NCBI GenBank assembly: GCA_018267275.1
Contig: JAFDYV010000011.1
Span: 1 to 64,000, forward strand
DNA from: Bacteroidota bacterium
GTDB lineage: Bacteria > Bacteroidota > Bacteroidia > Cytophagales > Cyclobacteriaceae
Length of the DNA stretch: 64,000 bases
Reading direction: 5' to 3'
The notes under the pieces were generated by a model. It searched no databases, was not told the DNA's origin, and saw only the letters and a list, made by a program, of their open reading frames with translations. This document shows positions 34,936-43,851 of this stretch, piece by piece; within the stretch, counting starts at the first letter, position 1; every line of letters starts with the position of its first letter. The translations under genes were made by a program, and so were the position numbers.

Positions 34936-35647
34936 CGTTAACAAGTCCTTTGGTAAACTCGCAGTGTTGAAAGATGTTTCGTTAACGTTCGAAGCAGGGA
35001 AGAGCTATGCCCTTATTGGCCCGAACGGCTCAGGGAAAACAACGTTGATTAAATCAGTACTCGGAATGGTATTGCCGAACACTGGCGTGATTTCCGTGAA
35101 CGGGAAAGATATCAAGGGTGACGACCAGTATCGTAAATGGATTGGGTACATGCCACAGATTGGCCGCTATCCGGATAACCTTACCATCGGTCAGCTAATT
35201 GACATGATGAAGAACATAAGGGCTGAAGTGACTGACGTAGATGAGGAGCTAATTGATGCATTTAAGTTGTATAAGCTGTACGGCAAACCTATGCGTACTT
35301 TATCGGGAGGCACACGCCAAAAGGTAAGTGCAGCATTGGCGTTTTTGTTTAAAGCGCCCATCTTGATTTTAGACGAGCCCACCGCGGGACTTGACCCGAT
35401 TTCTTCTGAACTACTGAAGGAGAAAATCCTAAATGAAAAGCGAAAGGGCAAGTTGGTTATCATCACATCGCACATCTTAAGCGATTTGGATGAGTTGGCA
35501 ACCGATCTGGTCTATTTGTTTGAAGGCCAGGTGCAGTACAGTAACCTGGTAGAGGTGCTCAAGCAAGAAACGGGTGAAAGCCGTTTGAGCAAGGCCATTG
35601 CTACCATGATTAAACAGAAAGAATTGCTTCACTCAATTGCTCCTTAA
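34919..35647 (+). CDS. nosF: NosF, ABC transporter ATP-binding protein
   Basis: Walker A GPNGSGKT, signature LSGGTRQKVSAALAF, Walker B LILDEPTAGLD and switch His in ITSHILSDLDE are all intact in 242 residues. With NosY and NosD it forms the transporter needed for CuZ assembly, possibly exporting a sulfur compound. The gene order nosD-nosF-nosY supports the name. Confidence 0.94.
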   Translation: MLSLSNVNKSFGKLAVLKDVSLTFEAGKSYALIGPNGSGKTTLIKSVLGMVLPNTGVISVNGKDIKGDDQYRKWIGYMPQIGRYPDNLTIGQLIDMMKNIRAEVTDVDEELIDAFKLYKLYGKPMRTLSGGTRQKVSAALAFLFKAPILILDEPTAGLDPISSELLKEKILNEKRKGKLVIITSHILSDLDELATDLVYLFEGQVQYSNLVEVLKQETGESRLSKAIATMIKQKELLHSIAP

Positions 35648-35650
35648 ATA

Positions 35651-36418
35651 ATGACGAAGATAATTAGGTATGTGTTTTATGATTTGCTCCGCACGCGATT
35701 TGTAACGGCTTACACTTTGTTTTTGTGGTTAATCACCTTCGCACTTTTTCAATTGGATAATGACGGTGGAAAAGTGGCGGTGAGCCTTCTGAACATTGTA
35801 CTGATGGTGGTGCCAATGGTTAGCGTGGTGTTTACGACCATCCATTTTTTCAATTCCTATGAGTTCATTGAACTGATGCTGGCGCAACCACTGGCAAGAC
35901 GCTCGATTTTTTTGAGCGAGTACCTGGCGGTGGCCTCGTCACTTTGTTTGGCTTTTTTGGTGGGCGTTGGCTTGCCTGCACTCGTCTTTAGTCTCGGGAT
36001 GGTTGGAATGACGTTGATCCTCACTGGCGTTTTGCTTACTTGTGTTTTTACCTCGCTGGCATTTCTTGCGTCAGTCGTTACCCAAGACAAAGCACGGGCC
36101 ATCGGCATTGCACTGCTTTTTTGGTTTTTCTTTTCTTTAATTTTTGATGGCTTGTTGCTGTGGGTAGTATACACATTTAGTGATTACCCGCTTGAAAAAG
36201 TAACACTGGCACTCATTGCGTTAAACCCTGTTGACCTTGCCAGAATTGTGCTGTTGCTGCAAATGGATATCTCAGCGCTGATGGGATACACCGGGGCTTT
36301 TTATCAAGACTTTTTTGGCAGCAGCATGGGCATGATTTTTTCAATTGCAGTACTGTTGCTTTGGGCTATACTGCCATTGGCTGCAGCATTAACGCGATTT
36401 CTTAAAAAGGACTTATGA
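35651..36418 (+). CDS. nosY: NosY, ABC transporter permease
   Basis: The 255-residue protein has six predicted membrane helices, typical of the ABC-2/NosY permease. The start MTKIIRYVFYDLLRTRFVTAYT and the LNPVDLARIVLLLQMDISALMGYTGA segment are characteristic. It begins 3 bases after nosF and overlaps the next gene (ATGA). Confidence 0.92.
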   Translation: MTKIIRYVFYDLLRTRFVTAYTLFLWLITFALFQLDNDGGKVAVSLLNIVLMVVPMVSVVFTTIHFFNSYEFIELMLAQPLARRSIFLSEYLAVASSLCLAFLVGVGLPALVFSLGMVGMTLILTGVLLTCVFTSLAFLASVVTQDKARAIGIALLFWFFFSLIFDGLLLWVVYTFSDYPLEKVTLALIALNPVDLARIVLLLQMDISALMGYTGAFYQDFFGSSMGMIFSIAVLLLWAILPLAAALTRFLKKDL

Positions 36419-36849
36419 TGAAGTGGTTGTTACTGGTGCATGTATTGGGTGCCTCTGTTTGGGTGGGTGGGCATCTGATTTTATTGTTCACAGTAGTACC
36501 GCGGGCGCGCAAGCAGCAATCGATACGCCCTATTATGGAGTTTGAAGAAAGTTTTTCGCCACTCGGCCTTACAAGCCTCGCGTTACAAGTGATCTCAGGT
36601 GTTTGGATGGCGCTGCACTACGTCAGTTTTTCTGACTGGTTTGATTTTTCATATTCCCACCAATACTATTTGTGGATCAAGCTAAGTTTGTTGGCCGCAA
36701 CGGTTGCCATCGCTATCCGCACAAAGTTCTCGCTACTTAAACAACCTACCGACCAAGACTTGCCAGCGGTAGTATTTCATATTGCACTGGTTACGATGCT
36801 GGCAGTAGGTTTTGTGGTTACGGGCATTAGCTTTCGTTATCCGTTTTAA
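36415..36849 (+). CDS. CopD-like membrane protein
   Basis: Four membrane helices with histidines near the membrane faces (HVLGASVWVGGH at residues 9-20, ALHYVSF, VVFHIALV) resemble the CopD/DUF2269-type copper or haem membrane proteins. It is embedded in the nos operon by ATGA overlap with nosY. It may act in copper uptake or electron flow to the periplasm. Family assignment is moderate. Confidence 0.7.
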   Translation: MMKWLLLVHVLGASVWVGGHLILLFTVVPRARKQQSIRPIMEFEESFSPLGLTSLALQVISGVWMALHYVSFSDWFDFSYSHQYYLWIKLSLLAATVAIAIRTKFSLLKQPTDQDLPAVVFHIALVTMLAVGFVVTGISFRYPF

Positions 36850-36851
36850 CT

Positions 36852-37148
36852 ATGAATATCCTTTACACCTCTTTGAATAGTGAAAAACCTGCCATCACTT
36901 CGTTGATGAAGTCGGCAGATTTTTCGCAATTTGTCGTTACCTTGGCCCAAGGGCAAGTGTTAGCAAAGCATGTTACTCATCAACCTACTACATTTTTGTT
37001 ACTTAGCGGCCGGGTGCGTTTCACTTTGCCGAACGAAAAACATGAATTCAACTCGGGAGATTATTTTTTGATACCCGTGGGTGAGTTGCACGAAGTGTTA
37101 GGGCTGGATCAACGCAATATTTTTTTGATTACGAAATGGAAAGAATAG
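36852..37148 (+). CDS. Small cupin-domain protein
   Basis: A single cupin barrel fills 98 residues, with the two motifs visible as GQVLAKHVTHQPTTFLLLSG and FNSGDYFLIPVGELHEV. The His/Glu metal ligand set looks partly conserved. It starts 2 bases after the CopD-like gene and overlaps the haemoglobin gene by 13 bases. It may sense or bind a metal or small molecule in the nos/NO context. Confidence 0.8.
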   Translation: MNILYTSLNSEKPAITSLMKSADFSQFVVTLAQGQVLAKHVTHQPTTFLLLSGRVRFTLPNEKHEFNSGDYFLIPVGELHEVLGLDQRNIFLITKWKE

Positions 37149-37492
37149 AGATGGCCACTCGGCAGCACGTAACCGAACTGGTAGATCAGTTTTATGAAAA
37201 GGTGAGGAGTGACGGTACTCTTGCGCCATTGTTTGCGCACATTCACTGGCAAAATCATTTACCGGTGATGTATAATTTTTGGTGCTCACTTTTGTTGGGC
37301 GACTTGAGCTACCAAGGTAACCCATTTGCAAAGCACATTCCATTGGGTTTGAACGGCAATCATTTTGATTGTTGGCTGCGGCTGTTTCATGAAGCAGTTG
37401 ATGAACACTTTGTCGGGCCGATGGCCGAGGAAGCCAAGAGCAGGGCTACACAAATTGCAAGTGTTTGGAGATGGAAGTTGGAGGTAAATTGA
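37136..37492 (+). CDS. Group III truncated haemoglobin
   Basis: The 118-residue protein resembles trHb group III (Ctb-like): LVDQFYEKVRSDGTLAPLFAHI, then WQNHLPVMYNFWCSLLLG and HFDCWLRLFHEAVDEHFVGP. The late conserved His in WLRLFHE is the probable proximal haem ligand. Such globins bind oxygen and NO and are often induced by nitrosative stress. That fits the end of an N2O-reduction operon. Confidence 0.9.
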   Translation: MERIEMATRQHVTELVDQFYEKVRSDGTLAPLFAHIHWQNHLPVMYNFWCSLLLGDLSYQGNPFAKHIPLGLNGNHFDCWLRLFHEAVDEHFVGPMAEEAKSRATQIASVWRWKLEVN

Positions 37493-37545
37493 TGTTAGAC
37501 CTGCGTTCATGCCGACAACAGTAGGAAATTTTGAACGCCTAAAAC

Positions 37546-37833
37546 ATGTGGACGCCATATGACCCCAAGTGGCTGGTGAAATTGCTCCAAGAGCAGTTTC
37601 CAAGCGAAGAAGCGGCAGCAAAAGCATTGACAACGTGTCGGGTAGGCCGGTGGGAGAGCCGCGCGTACATTCACTTTGTAGATTCAAAAAATGCGAATGA
37701 GCCCTATGCTGAGTGGCAATTTGAGCGCAATATTGTTCTCCAGCATCCCCAAGAGGGTATGATTGTGCTGGATGTGTTAAAAGACGGCCGGATTGGAGGC
37801 GTTGAATTTGTGAAGTACATTGAACTGTCATAG
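37546..37833 (+). CDS. Small protein of unknown function
   Basis: The 95-residue soluble product (MWTPYDPKWLVKLLQEQF...) has no known motif. Its pattern of short strands near the C-terminus (MIVLDVLKDGRIGGVEFVKY) suggests a compact alpha/beta fold. It lies 53 bases after the globin, in the same direction, and may be the last gene of the nos unit. Confidence 0.6.
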   Translation: MWTPYDPKWLVKLLQEQFPSEEAAAKALTTCRVGRWESRAYIHFVDSKNANEPYAEWQFERNIVLQHPQEGMIVLDVLKDGRIGGVEFVKYIELS

Positions 37834-37949
37834 CGAATTTGTTTTCGGAAGGCGCTCGTAAAAAGCCAGTCACCCTCCTTTTTAGCCATTGCTCATACGG
37901 TTTGGTTTGTGGCAAGACATTGTCTTATTTTAGTACCAAACCTAATCCT

Positions 37950-40900
37950 ATGCGCTTTGTTTACCTTTTATTGTTGCAGCTGATTGCTTACTCAACGGTT
38001 GCCCAATCCTTCGAACCTAAAACTTTTTCTAATCTAAAATTCCGTTTCATTGGCCCCGATGGCAACCGCATGATTGCTGCTGTGGGCGAGCCCGGCAACC
38101 CCATGGTTACGTACGCAGGGGCAGCCAGCGGGGGCTTGTGGAAAACCGAAGACATGGGCGTAACGTGGAAGTCTATTTTTGACGAAACCGAAGACTCATC
38201 TGTGGGCGCCATTGCGCTGGCGCCTTCTAGCCCTAAACAAGTTTGGGTCGGCACAGGCGAAACATTTTTGATTCGCCCCGCACATGCGGTGGGCAACGGG
38301 GTGTATAAATCGAGCAATGCGGGAAAAACTTGGAAACATCTTGGCCTTGAAAAAACATTTCGAATAAGTCGTGTCATTGTACACCCTACCGACACCAACA
38401 CCGTCTATGTGGCATCGCTCGGCCACACACATGGGCCGCAGCAAGAACGCGGTGTTTACAAGACTACCGATGGTGGCAAAAATTGGGAGCGTGTATTTTT
38501 TGTGAATGAAAATACCGGCTGCTCAGATTTGGCCATCGACCCCAAAAATCCGGAAGTGCTGTATGCGGCCATGTGGGAAGCGGAAATCAAAACTTGGAAA
38601 CTGAACAGCGGAGGAGTGGGTAGCGGAATTTATCGCACCAAAGATGGCGGCAAAACGTGGGAGCCGATGCGCAATGGAATTGAAAGTGGGCCAACGCATC
38701 CGGTTGGCAAAACTTCTGTGGACGTGGCGTACTCCAATCCAAAAGTGGTGTATGCTTTAGTGGAAGATAAAGAACCTCGACTCTATCGTTCTGAAGATGG
38801 AGGCGATAGCTGGAAGTTGATGCACAAACACCATGGCATGGGCCAGCGCGCGGGTTATTATACTCGGTTGCGTGTTTCTACTGCTGATGAGAATACCGTG
38901 TATACCATTTCGGTTGGCATTATGAAAACTGCGGATGGTGGAAAAACATTCGACAAGAAATTCAACCAATGGGGGCCGGGTGGCGACAACCATGATATGT
39001 GGTTTGACCCCAAAGATGGTAAGCGCATTTTGTGTGCACACGATGGTTGCTTGAACATGACGTTTAATGAAGGCAAAACCTGGAGCAATATCAACCTGCC
39101 CATAGCGCAGATGTACCACGTGGCGGTTGATAATCAAGTGCCATATTATGTTTATTCCAATCGGCAGGACGGCTGGAGCTACCGTGGGCCCAGTCGATAT
39201 TTGGGTGGATGGAACATTCCACTCGGTGCTTGGCACGGTGTGGGTGGCTGCGAAAGTGGCTACGCACAGCCCGATCCTTTTGATAATAGCATAGTGTGGA
39301 GCGGATGCTATGATGGAGGTTTAGATGTGTTTGATTTAAAGACCATGCACCCACGCGATGTACGCGTGTGGCCACAAACACAAATAGGCTCGAAGCCGGC
39401 CGATGCCAAGTATCGCTGGCATTGGAATTTTCCGATGGTGTTGTCAAAGCACGTAAAAGGCCGTGTGTGGGTGGGTAGCCAGTTTGTACATGAAACCAAC
39501 AACGTGGGCCAAAGTTGGAATGTGATCAGCCCGGACTTAACTACCAACGACAAGACACACCAGCAAAACAGTGGCGGCATTGCCAACGATAATTTGATGA
39601 CTTGGGACGGCTGCACGCTTTATTCAATGTCTGAATCGCCCGTGAAGGAAGGCGTTTTGTGGACAGGCAGCAACGATGGTCAGGTGAATGTGACACAAGA
39701 CGGTGGCAAAACATGGACAAATGTTTCTGCAAGTATTCCGGGCTTGCCTAAGTGGGGAACTATCCGAAACATTGATGCATCGAATTTTGATGCGGGCACT
39801 TGCTACCTTTCGGTCGATGCCCACCATGTCAATGATTTTGGTTCGTATGTTTACAAGACCACTGACTTTGGAAAAACATGGACACGCCTTTCGGTAAACT
39901 TACCTTCCAACAATTCCAATTATGTCAATCAAATTAAGGAAGATCCCGCCAAGGCCGGTTTGTTGTGGTTGGGTACTGATAAGTCTTTGTATTTCTCGCC
40001 CGATGACGGAAAAAATTGGGTTCAGTTGAAAGGTAACCTGCCGCCTGTACCTATTTATGGAATTGAAGTACAAAAGCACTTTCGTGATTTAGTAGTGGGA
40101 ACGTATGGCCGTGGCATTTATATTTTAGACGACATCACACCTATTCGCGAGTTTAGTGAACAAATTCAAAACCAAGATGCACATTTGTTTTCGCTGCGCG
40201 ATACCTATCGCTTTCAAGATGTGAACGGCATCAAAACAGACCGCAGTTTTGTAAACGGACAAAACCCGCCCGATGGTGCGGCCATTTCCTATTTCCTGAA
40301 AGACAAATCGAAAGACAGTGTAGAGGTGTTGGTGTTCAACGACCGGAACGAGTTAGTTCAAAAAATAAAAGGCAAGAACCAAAAAGGCATTCAACGCGTG
40401 TGGTGGAACTTGCGATTGCAAGAGCATGCCATGCCCAAGTTGCGCACACGACCGAGAGGAAAAGAGTGGGTTGAACTAGACGAGAAAGGAGAACGCAATT
40501 TATTCATTCCCGACTTGGATATTGGTCCTGGTCTCACCCCACCAATGGTGCCAGTTGGCAATTATACCATTGTATTAAAAGCGCATGGCAAAGAGTTCAG
40601 ACAAAATTTGGCGCTGCTCAAAGACCCCAACACGAAATCAAATGGTGAGAACATGGCCAAGCAGTACACACTAGGTGTCAAATTGTATACATCGACCAAA
40701 ACAGCATTGCAGTTGATTGACGACATGGAGAAAATGCGGGCACAACTCCTCACCAAAAAAGATAAGAAGTCGTTGGCCCTGGAAGACCGCATTTATCAAT
40801 TGGAGGCTGTGCTGTTCGACATTAACCAAACAGGTGCGCGATGGGATATTTTTAGAAGTGGGGCACAAGTGTTGGAGCGACTACTCGCTCTTGGTAAGGA

Positions 40901-41048
40901 AAGTCAGGTGTTTAGTGCAGATGCCCCACCCACCGATCAGCAAGGAGAAGTGTACGAGCTAACCGTTAAGCGGTTGGAGGAAGTGCAAAGCCAATTTGAA
41001 CTGGTCCGTAAAAGCCCAGAAATCAAGCAATTGGAGAAGAAGAAGTAG
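37950..41048 (+). CDS. Secreted BNR/sortilin-like beta-propeller protein
   Basis: From ATG 37950 the protein is about 1032 residues, with a signal peptide (RFVYLLLLQLIAYSTVAQ). It has repeated Asp-box/BNR motifs such as SxDGGxTW (KTTDGGKNWERV, RTKDGGKTWEP, VTQDGGKTWTNV). These form one or two large propellers as in VPS10/sortilin and photosystem-assembly YCF48 proteins. The C-terminal 250 residues carry an Ig-like region then a helical tail. The family is common in Bacteroidota, without proven function. The open frame extends 37 codons upstream, but those residues precede a normal signal peptide. Confidence 0.85.
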   Translation: MRFVYLLLLQLIAYSTVAQSFEPKTFSNLKFRFIGPDGNRMIAAVGEPGNPMVTYAGAASGGLWKTEDMGVTWKSIFDETEDSSVGAIALAPSSPKQVWVGTGETFLIRPAHAVGNGVYKSSNAGKTWKHLGLEKTFRISRVIVHPTDTNTVYVASLGHTHGPQQERGVYKTTDGGKNWERVFFVNENTGCSDLAIDPKNPEVLYAAMWEAEIKTWKLNSGGVGSGIYRTKDGGKTWEPMRNGIESGPTHPVGKTSVDVAYSNPKVVYALVEDKEPRLYRSEDGGDSWKLMHKHHGMGQRAGYYTRLRVSTADENTVYTISVGIMKTADGGKTFDKKFNQWGPGGDNHDMWFDPKDGKRILCAHDGCLNMTFNEGKTWSNINLPIAQMYHVAVDNQVPYYVYSNRQDGWSYRGPSRYLGGWNIPLGAWHGVGGCESGYAQPDPFDNSIVWSGCYDGGLDVFDLKTMHPRDVRVWPQTQIGSKPADAKYRWHWNFPMVLSKHVKGRVWVGSQFVHETNNVGQSWNVISPDLTTNDKTHQQNSGGIANDNLMTWDGCTLYSMSESPVKEGVLWTGSNDGQVNVTQDGGKTWTNVSASIPGLPKWGTIRNIDASNFDAGTCYLSVDAHHVNDFGSYVYKTTDFGKTWTRLSVNLPSNNSNYVNQIKEDPAKAGLLWLGTDKSLYFSPDDGKNWVQLKGNLPPVPIYGIEVQKHFRDLVVGTYGRGIYILDDITPIREFSEQIQNQDAHLFSLRDTYRFQDVNGIKTDRSFVNGQNPPDGAAISYFLKDKSKDSVEVLVFNDRNELVQKIKGKNQKGIQRVWWNLRLQEHAMPKLRTRPRGKEWVELDEKGERNLFIPDLDIGPGLTPPMVPVGNYTIVLKAHGKEFRQNLALLKDPNTKSNGENMAKQYTLGVKLYTSTKTALQLIDDMEKMRAQLLTKKDKKSLALEDRIYQLEAVLFDINQTGARWDIFRSGAQVLERLLALGKESQVFSADAPPTDQQGEVYELTVKRLEEVQSQFELVRKSPEIKQLEKKK

Positions 41049-41123
41049 CTCAATGTTAAGTTTTGGTAACTTTTTGGTAATGATGGCTTAACGCGATAAT
41101 TTGCATCTCTAATCTTTAAGATC

Positions 41124-41390
41124 ATGGCAAAGCAGAAGACTAAAAGTGTAAAGGATAAAAAGCAAGTGAAGGATTTGTTGGTGAACTCATTACATCAAAC
41201 CATCGAAAAGTTGGGCGTGAGCAAGGCCAAAAAGAAGACTGAAAAGTTGTTGAACAAAAGTGCCAAAAAAATTGCTGCCACCGTAGCGAAGCAAATGAAG
41301 AAGGAGGAAAAGAAAGAGAAAAAGCAAGCGGAGAAGAAAAAGAAATCAACAGCGAAGAAAAGCACTAAAAAGCCTGCTTCGAAAAAGTAA
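41124..41390 (+). CDS. Very lysine-rich small protein, histone H1-like tail
   Basis: Over one third of the 88 residues are lysine, and the second half is a low-complexity Lys/Glu/Ala/Ser tail ending TKKPASKK. The first half (VKDLLVNSLHQTIEKLGVSK) could form a helical head. This composition suits nucleic-acid binding or compaction. A dedicated hairpin terminator follows. Confidence 0.7.
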   Translation: MAKQKTKSVKDKKQVKDLLVNSLHQTIEKLGVSKAKKKTEKLLNKSAKKIAATVAKQMKKEEKKEKKQAEKKKKSTAKKSTKKPASKK

Positions 41391-41412
41391 TCTGAGTTTT
41401 TAGAAAACAAGA

Positions 41413-41447
41413 AAAGCTTGAGTGACCTACTCAGGCTTTTTGTTTTT
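41413..41447 (+). terminator. Intrinsic terminator after the lysine-rich gene
   Basis: AAAGCTTGAGT pairs with ACTCAGGCTTT (one T-G pair) around a short loop, followed by TTTTTGTTTTTT. Confidence 0.8.
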
Positions 41448-41565
41448 TAAAGGAACGCAGTGTTAAGGCATCAGACGGTTTTTATCGTATAAGTCAGTCA
41501 CACCTCTCGGAGAAGGGAGTCAATTCGTTAAGTGTCAGTCCGCTCTTTGCTTTAGCCCCAAGCGG

Positions 41566-42276
41566 TTAAACGGCTTTTTCACTTTTGGCTTTTCTTTGAA
41601 AAAATTCAAACAGCGAGATGTTGAGTAAAATCAATAGCATGCCGTAGAAAACATCTTCAAACGGAATGGTGCCCATGCGGATGCCCAAGTTTTCTTCGTT
41701 GTTGTACCACACGATGGGTTCATCCAAACCCGTGCCGGTGAGCACTCCATTGACGATCAAAAACGGAATAATGATAAAACCATAGGCGATGTAAAACCGT
41801 CCGAGGAAATCCGGTTTCCAAATCAGCTCGACAAAAGCCAATGCCGTGAGCAAACCGATGAATGTGAGGGCGGTGTAAGCGCGGTGCGTATTGAACACAA
41901 GTGTAACCAAGCCAAAGAAAAAGATAAAAATGGTGACAAGCCGATGGTATTTTGAACCAGCCTCTCTTTTGAAGAAGAAGTTCACTGCTTCGTACGTGAA
42001 AATGCAGGCACCCGGAATGCAAATAAAAAAGAATACTTCTTCGATGGGCAAATTGTAAACGTAAACACCGGAAACATAACGGGGATTAAAACCCCACACG
42101 CCCATGTCGGTAAACCATGCGTCCCAAATCAAAAAAAGAATACCAGGTAAAATCACCGCAGGTAAAATGAACTTCCATTTTTTGTACACGGGGTTGATGG
42201 GCAAAAAACTCAATCCCAACGGAAAGATGATGGTGAGCAAGTCGATGGCAGCATAGTAGTATTTTTCGGGAATCAT
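41566..42276 (-). CDS. Lycopene cyclase, CrtYcd membrane type
   Basis: The 236-residue protein has six to seven membrane helices and two related halves, as in fused CrtYc-CrtYd. Signature parts are LPGILFLIWDAWFTDMGVWG, FNPRYVSGVYVYNLPIEE and PIEEVFFFICIPGA. The second half has FGMLLILLN-like FYGMLLILLNISLFEFF. It should convert lycopene to beta-carotene. A structurally unrelated FAD-dependent CrtY is also present at 49365. Its ATG overlaps the stop of the RelE/ParE toxin gene (ATGA). Confidence 0.85.
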   Translation of the reverse strand: MIPEKYYYAAIDLLTIIFPLGLSFLPINPVYKKWKFILPAVILPGILFLIWDAWFTDMGVWGFNPRYVSGVYVYNLPIEEVFFFICIPGACIFTYEAVNFFFKREAGSKYHRLVTIFIFFFGLVTLVFNTHRAYTALTFIGLLTALAFVELIWKPDFLGRFYIAYGFIIIPFLIVNGVLTGTGLDEPIVWYNNEENLGIRMGTIPFEDVFYGMLLILLNISLFEFFQRKAKSEKAV

Positions 42277-42608
42277 TTACGGGGCAATTTCTTGATAAGC
42301 GATTTGCTGCGCGAGGCATGTACAACACCAATAATCGTTATAACTTCTGACCTAACGCTGAAAATTACTTTAAAGTTTTTAACCAGTGCCTGGCGGTACA
42401 TTCTAGCCAATGTCCTGCGGGCTGCACACTCCGGAAATTTGTAAGGGTTTTTGGGGATCGAATGCAGGATGCAATGTTCAATAGCTTTCAAAACGTTGTC
42501 GGCAACCGAGGGTTTATAGTCTACTTTCGAAATGTACGTGTGAATTTGAGCGATGTGATCGAATGCCAATTGTGAGATCCTTATTTGAAATTGAGAAGGA
42601 GTTGGCAT
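42273..42608 (-). CDS. RelE/ParE-family toxin
   Basis: The 111-residue protein has the RelE/ParE pattern: N-terminal helical hairpin (AFDHIAQIHTYISKVDYKPSVAD), then FPECAARRTLARMYRQALVKNFKVIFSVRSEVITIIGVVHASR. The C-terminal strand-rich YxIxF-like core and late Arg are typical. It overlaps the small gene upstream by 28 bases and the carotenoid cyclase downstream by 4. Confidence 0.75.
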   Translation of the reverse strand: MPTPSQFQIRISQLAFDHIAQIHTYISKVDYKPSVADNVLKAIEHCILHSIPKNPYKFPECAARRTLARMYRQALVKNFKVIFSVRSEVITIIGVVHASRSKSLIKKLPRK

Positions 42609-42757
42609 TTTTTTTTAAACTCCTCTGGAGTCAAATAACCACTTTCATCAGCATCGCGTACCAAGTTATCGAACTCTTCCCCTGTAAGTGGCTTGCCCCG
42701 TTGGGTATAGGTCAACTTTGGAGTGGGCTTTTGGGCGGCTGACTTTTGCTTGACCAT
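42581..42757 (-). CDS. Probable antitoxin partner of the RelE/ParE toxin
   Basis: ATG at 42757 gives a 58-residue protein with a basic N-terminus (VKQKSAAQKPTPKL) and an acidic helical C-terminus (GEEFDNLVRDADESGYLTPE). The size, charge pattern and overlap with the toxin start fit an antitoxin whose C-terminal helix wraps the toxin. I cannot assign a named antitoxin family. Confidence 0.6.
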   Translation of the reverse strand: MVKQKSAAQKPTPKLTYTQRGKPLTGEEFDNLVRDADESGYLTPEEFKKKCQLLLNFK

Positions 42758-42815
42758 TTTCAAAGGTAACAATTCTTTTTGTTTTGCTTTACAATCAGGC
42801 CATTAGCCAAGCGGC

Positions 42816-43310
42816 CTATTGTGTTTCCTGCCTGTCTTTCTTCAATACAAACTTTTTCGGTTCAAACTTTTTTGGGGCATACAAAAAACCAAAGGCCTCG
42901 CAGTTTTCTTTTGTGTGCTTGGCGTGATGAATATAGTGTGCGTGCATCATGCGCTGCAGGTACGAGCTTCTTTTCTTGGGGATCCATTTGATGCGCTGGT
43001 GTACAATCACATCGTGGAAGACAACATAAAAAATGCCGTAGCACAAAATGCCCAACCCTACTGAGAATAAATAGGGACTGGGGTACACCGAGGTAGAGAC
43101 CACAATCAAAATGATAGATGGCACGCTAAACACCACGGCAAACAAATCGTTGCGCTCCAGGGCATGGTCATGCACGCTGTGGTGCGATTTGTGCCACGTC
43201 CACAAAAAGCCGTGCATCACATATTTGTGCGTGAACCAAGCCACACCTTCCATGAATAGGAAAGTGCCGATGGTGATAATAGAACAAAGTATAATCGTTA
43301 ACCAATTCAT
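42816..43310 (-). CDS. crtZ: Beta-carotene hydroxylase, CrtZ type
   Basis: The non-haem di-iron membrane enzyme that makes zeaxanthin from beta-carotene. The product is 164 residues from ATG 43310. Earlier in-frame residues overlap an intergenic repeat and are not membrane-like. Four histidine clusters are present: HKYVMH, HKSHHSVHDH, HDVIVHQ and HYIHHAKH. It ends 58 bases before the toxin-antitoxin pair, which separates it from the cyclase gene. Confidence 0.9.
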   Translation of the reverse strand: MNWLTIILCSIITIGTFLFMEGVAWFTHKYVMHGFLWTWHKSHHSVHDHALERNDLFAVVFSVPSIILIVVSTSVYPSPYLFSVGLGILCYGIFYVVFHDVIVHQRIKWIPKKRSSYLQRMMHAHYIHHAKHTKENCEAFGFLYAPKKFEPKKFVLKKDRQETQ

Positions 43311-43320
43311 GCGCTGTGTA

Positions 43321-43383
43321 ACTCTCCGTGTATTTCTCTGCGAACTCTGTGGTAAAATTTTTAACCGCAGAGGCCACAGAGGT
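43321..43383. repeat. Intergenic palindromic repeat between crtZ and the SRPBCC gene
   Basis: CTCTCCGTGTATTTCTCTGC is followed by CTCTGTGGT, an A/T spacer, then ACCGCAGAG and CCACAGAGG. The arms CTCTGTGGT and ACCGCAGAG pair as a hairpin. It fills nearly all the space between the two genes. Confidence 0.5.
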
Positions 43384-43386
43384 TTA

Positions 43387-43851
43387 TCATTTAGCTTTAA
43401 AATATTCCTCCAACACCTTATACCGATAGTCAAAAATACGGTTTACCTCTTTGCCCACAAATAGCCAATGTGCCAACCGACCCAAAATGCCCAAGGGAAT
43501 GGCATAGTTCACTTCATCGATCATCTCTACCCCGCCCGGCACCTCTTTGAAGTGGTGCTGGTGGTGCCAAAGGGCGTAAGGCCCAAAGCGCTGTTCGTCA
43601 ATAAAATGAAGCGGCTCTTTTACCTGGGTGATTTCTGTTACCCAGTGCACTTTGATGCCCGGCAACACCGAAACGTGGTAGCGGATAATTTGACCAGCAT
43701 AGGCTTTTTCACCTCCGGAAATGTACAAAATCTTAAAACCCATGTGGCCGGGCGTTATTTTGTCTAAGTTTCTGGGCGTGGAGAAAAACTCCCAGGCTTC
43801 TGCCAGCGAAATGGGCAGCACTTGTGTGCGGGTTAAGTTGTAGATTTTCAT
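43387..43851 (-). CDS. SRPBCC (START-like) hydrophobic-ligand protein
   Basis: The 154-residue protein has the family start RTQVLPISLAEAWEFFSTPRNLDKITP, then a beta-sheet segment (VHWVTEITQVKEPLHFIDEQ) and the final long helix (VNRIFDYRYKVLEEYF). SRPBCC proteins bind hydrophobic molecules. In Bacteroidota they often sit beside carotenoid genes, as here with crtZ and a lycopene cyclase, so a role in carotenoid handling is plausible. Confidence 0.85.
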   Translation of the reverse strand: MKIYNLTRTQVLPISLAEAWEFFSTPRNLDKITPGHMGFKILYISGGEKAYAGQIIRYHVSVLPGIKVHWVTEITQVKEPLHFIDEQRFGPYALWHHQHHFKEVPGGVEMIDEVNYAIPLGILGRLAHWLFVGKEVNRIFDYRYKVLEEYFKAK

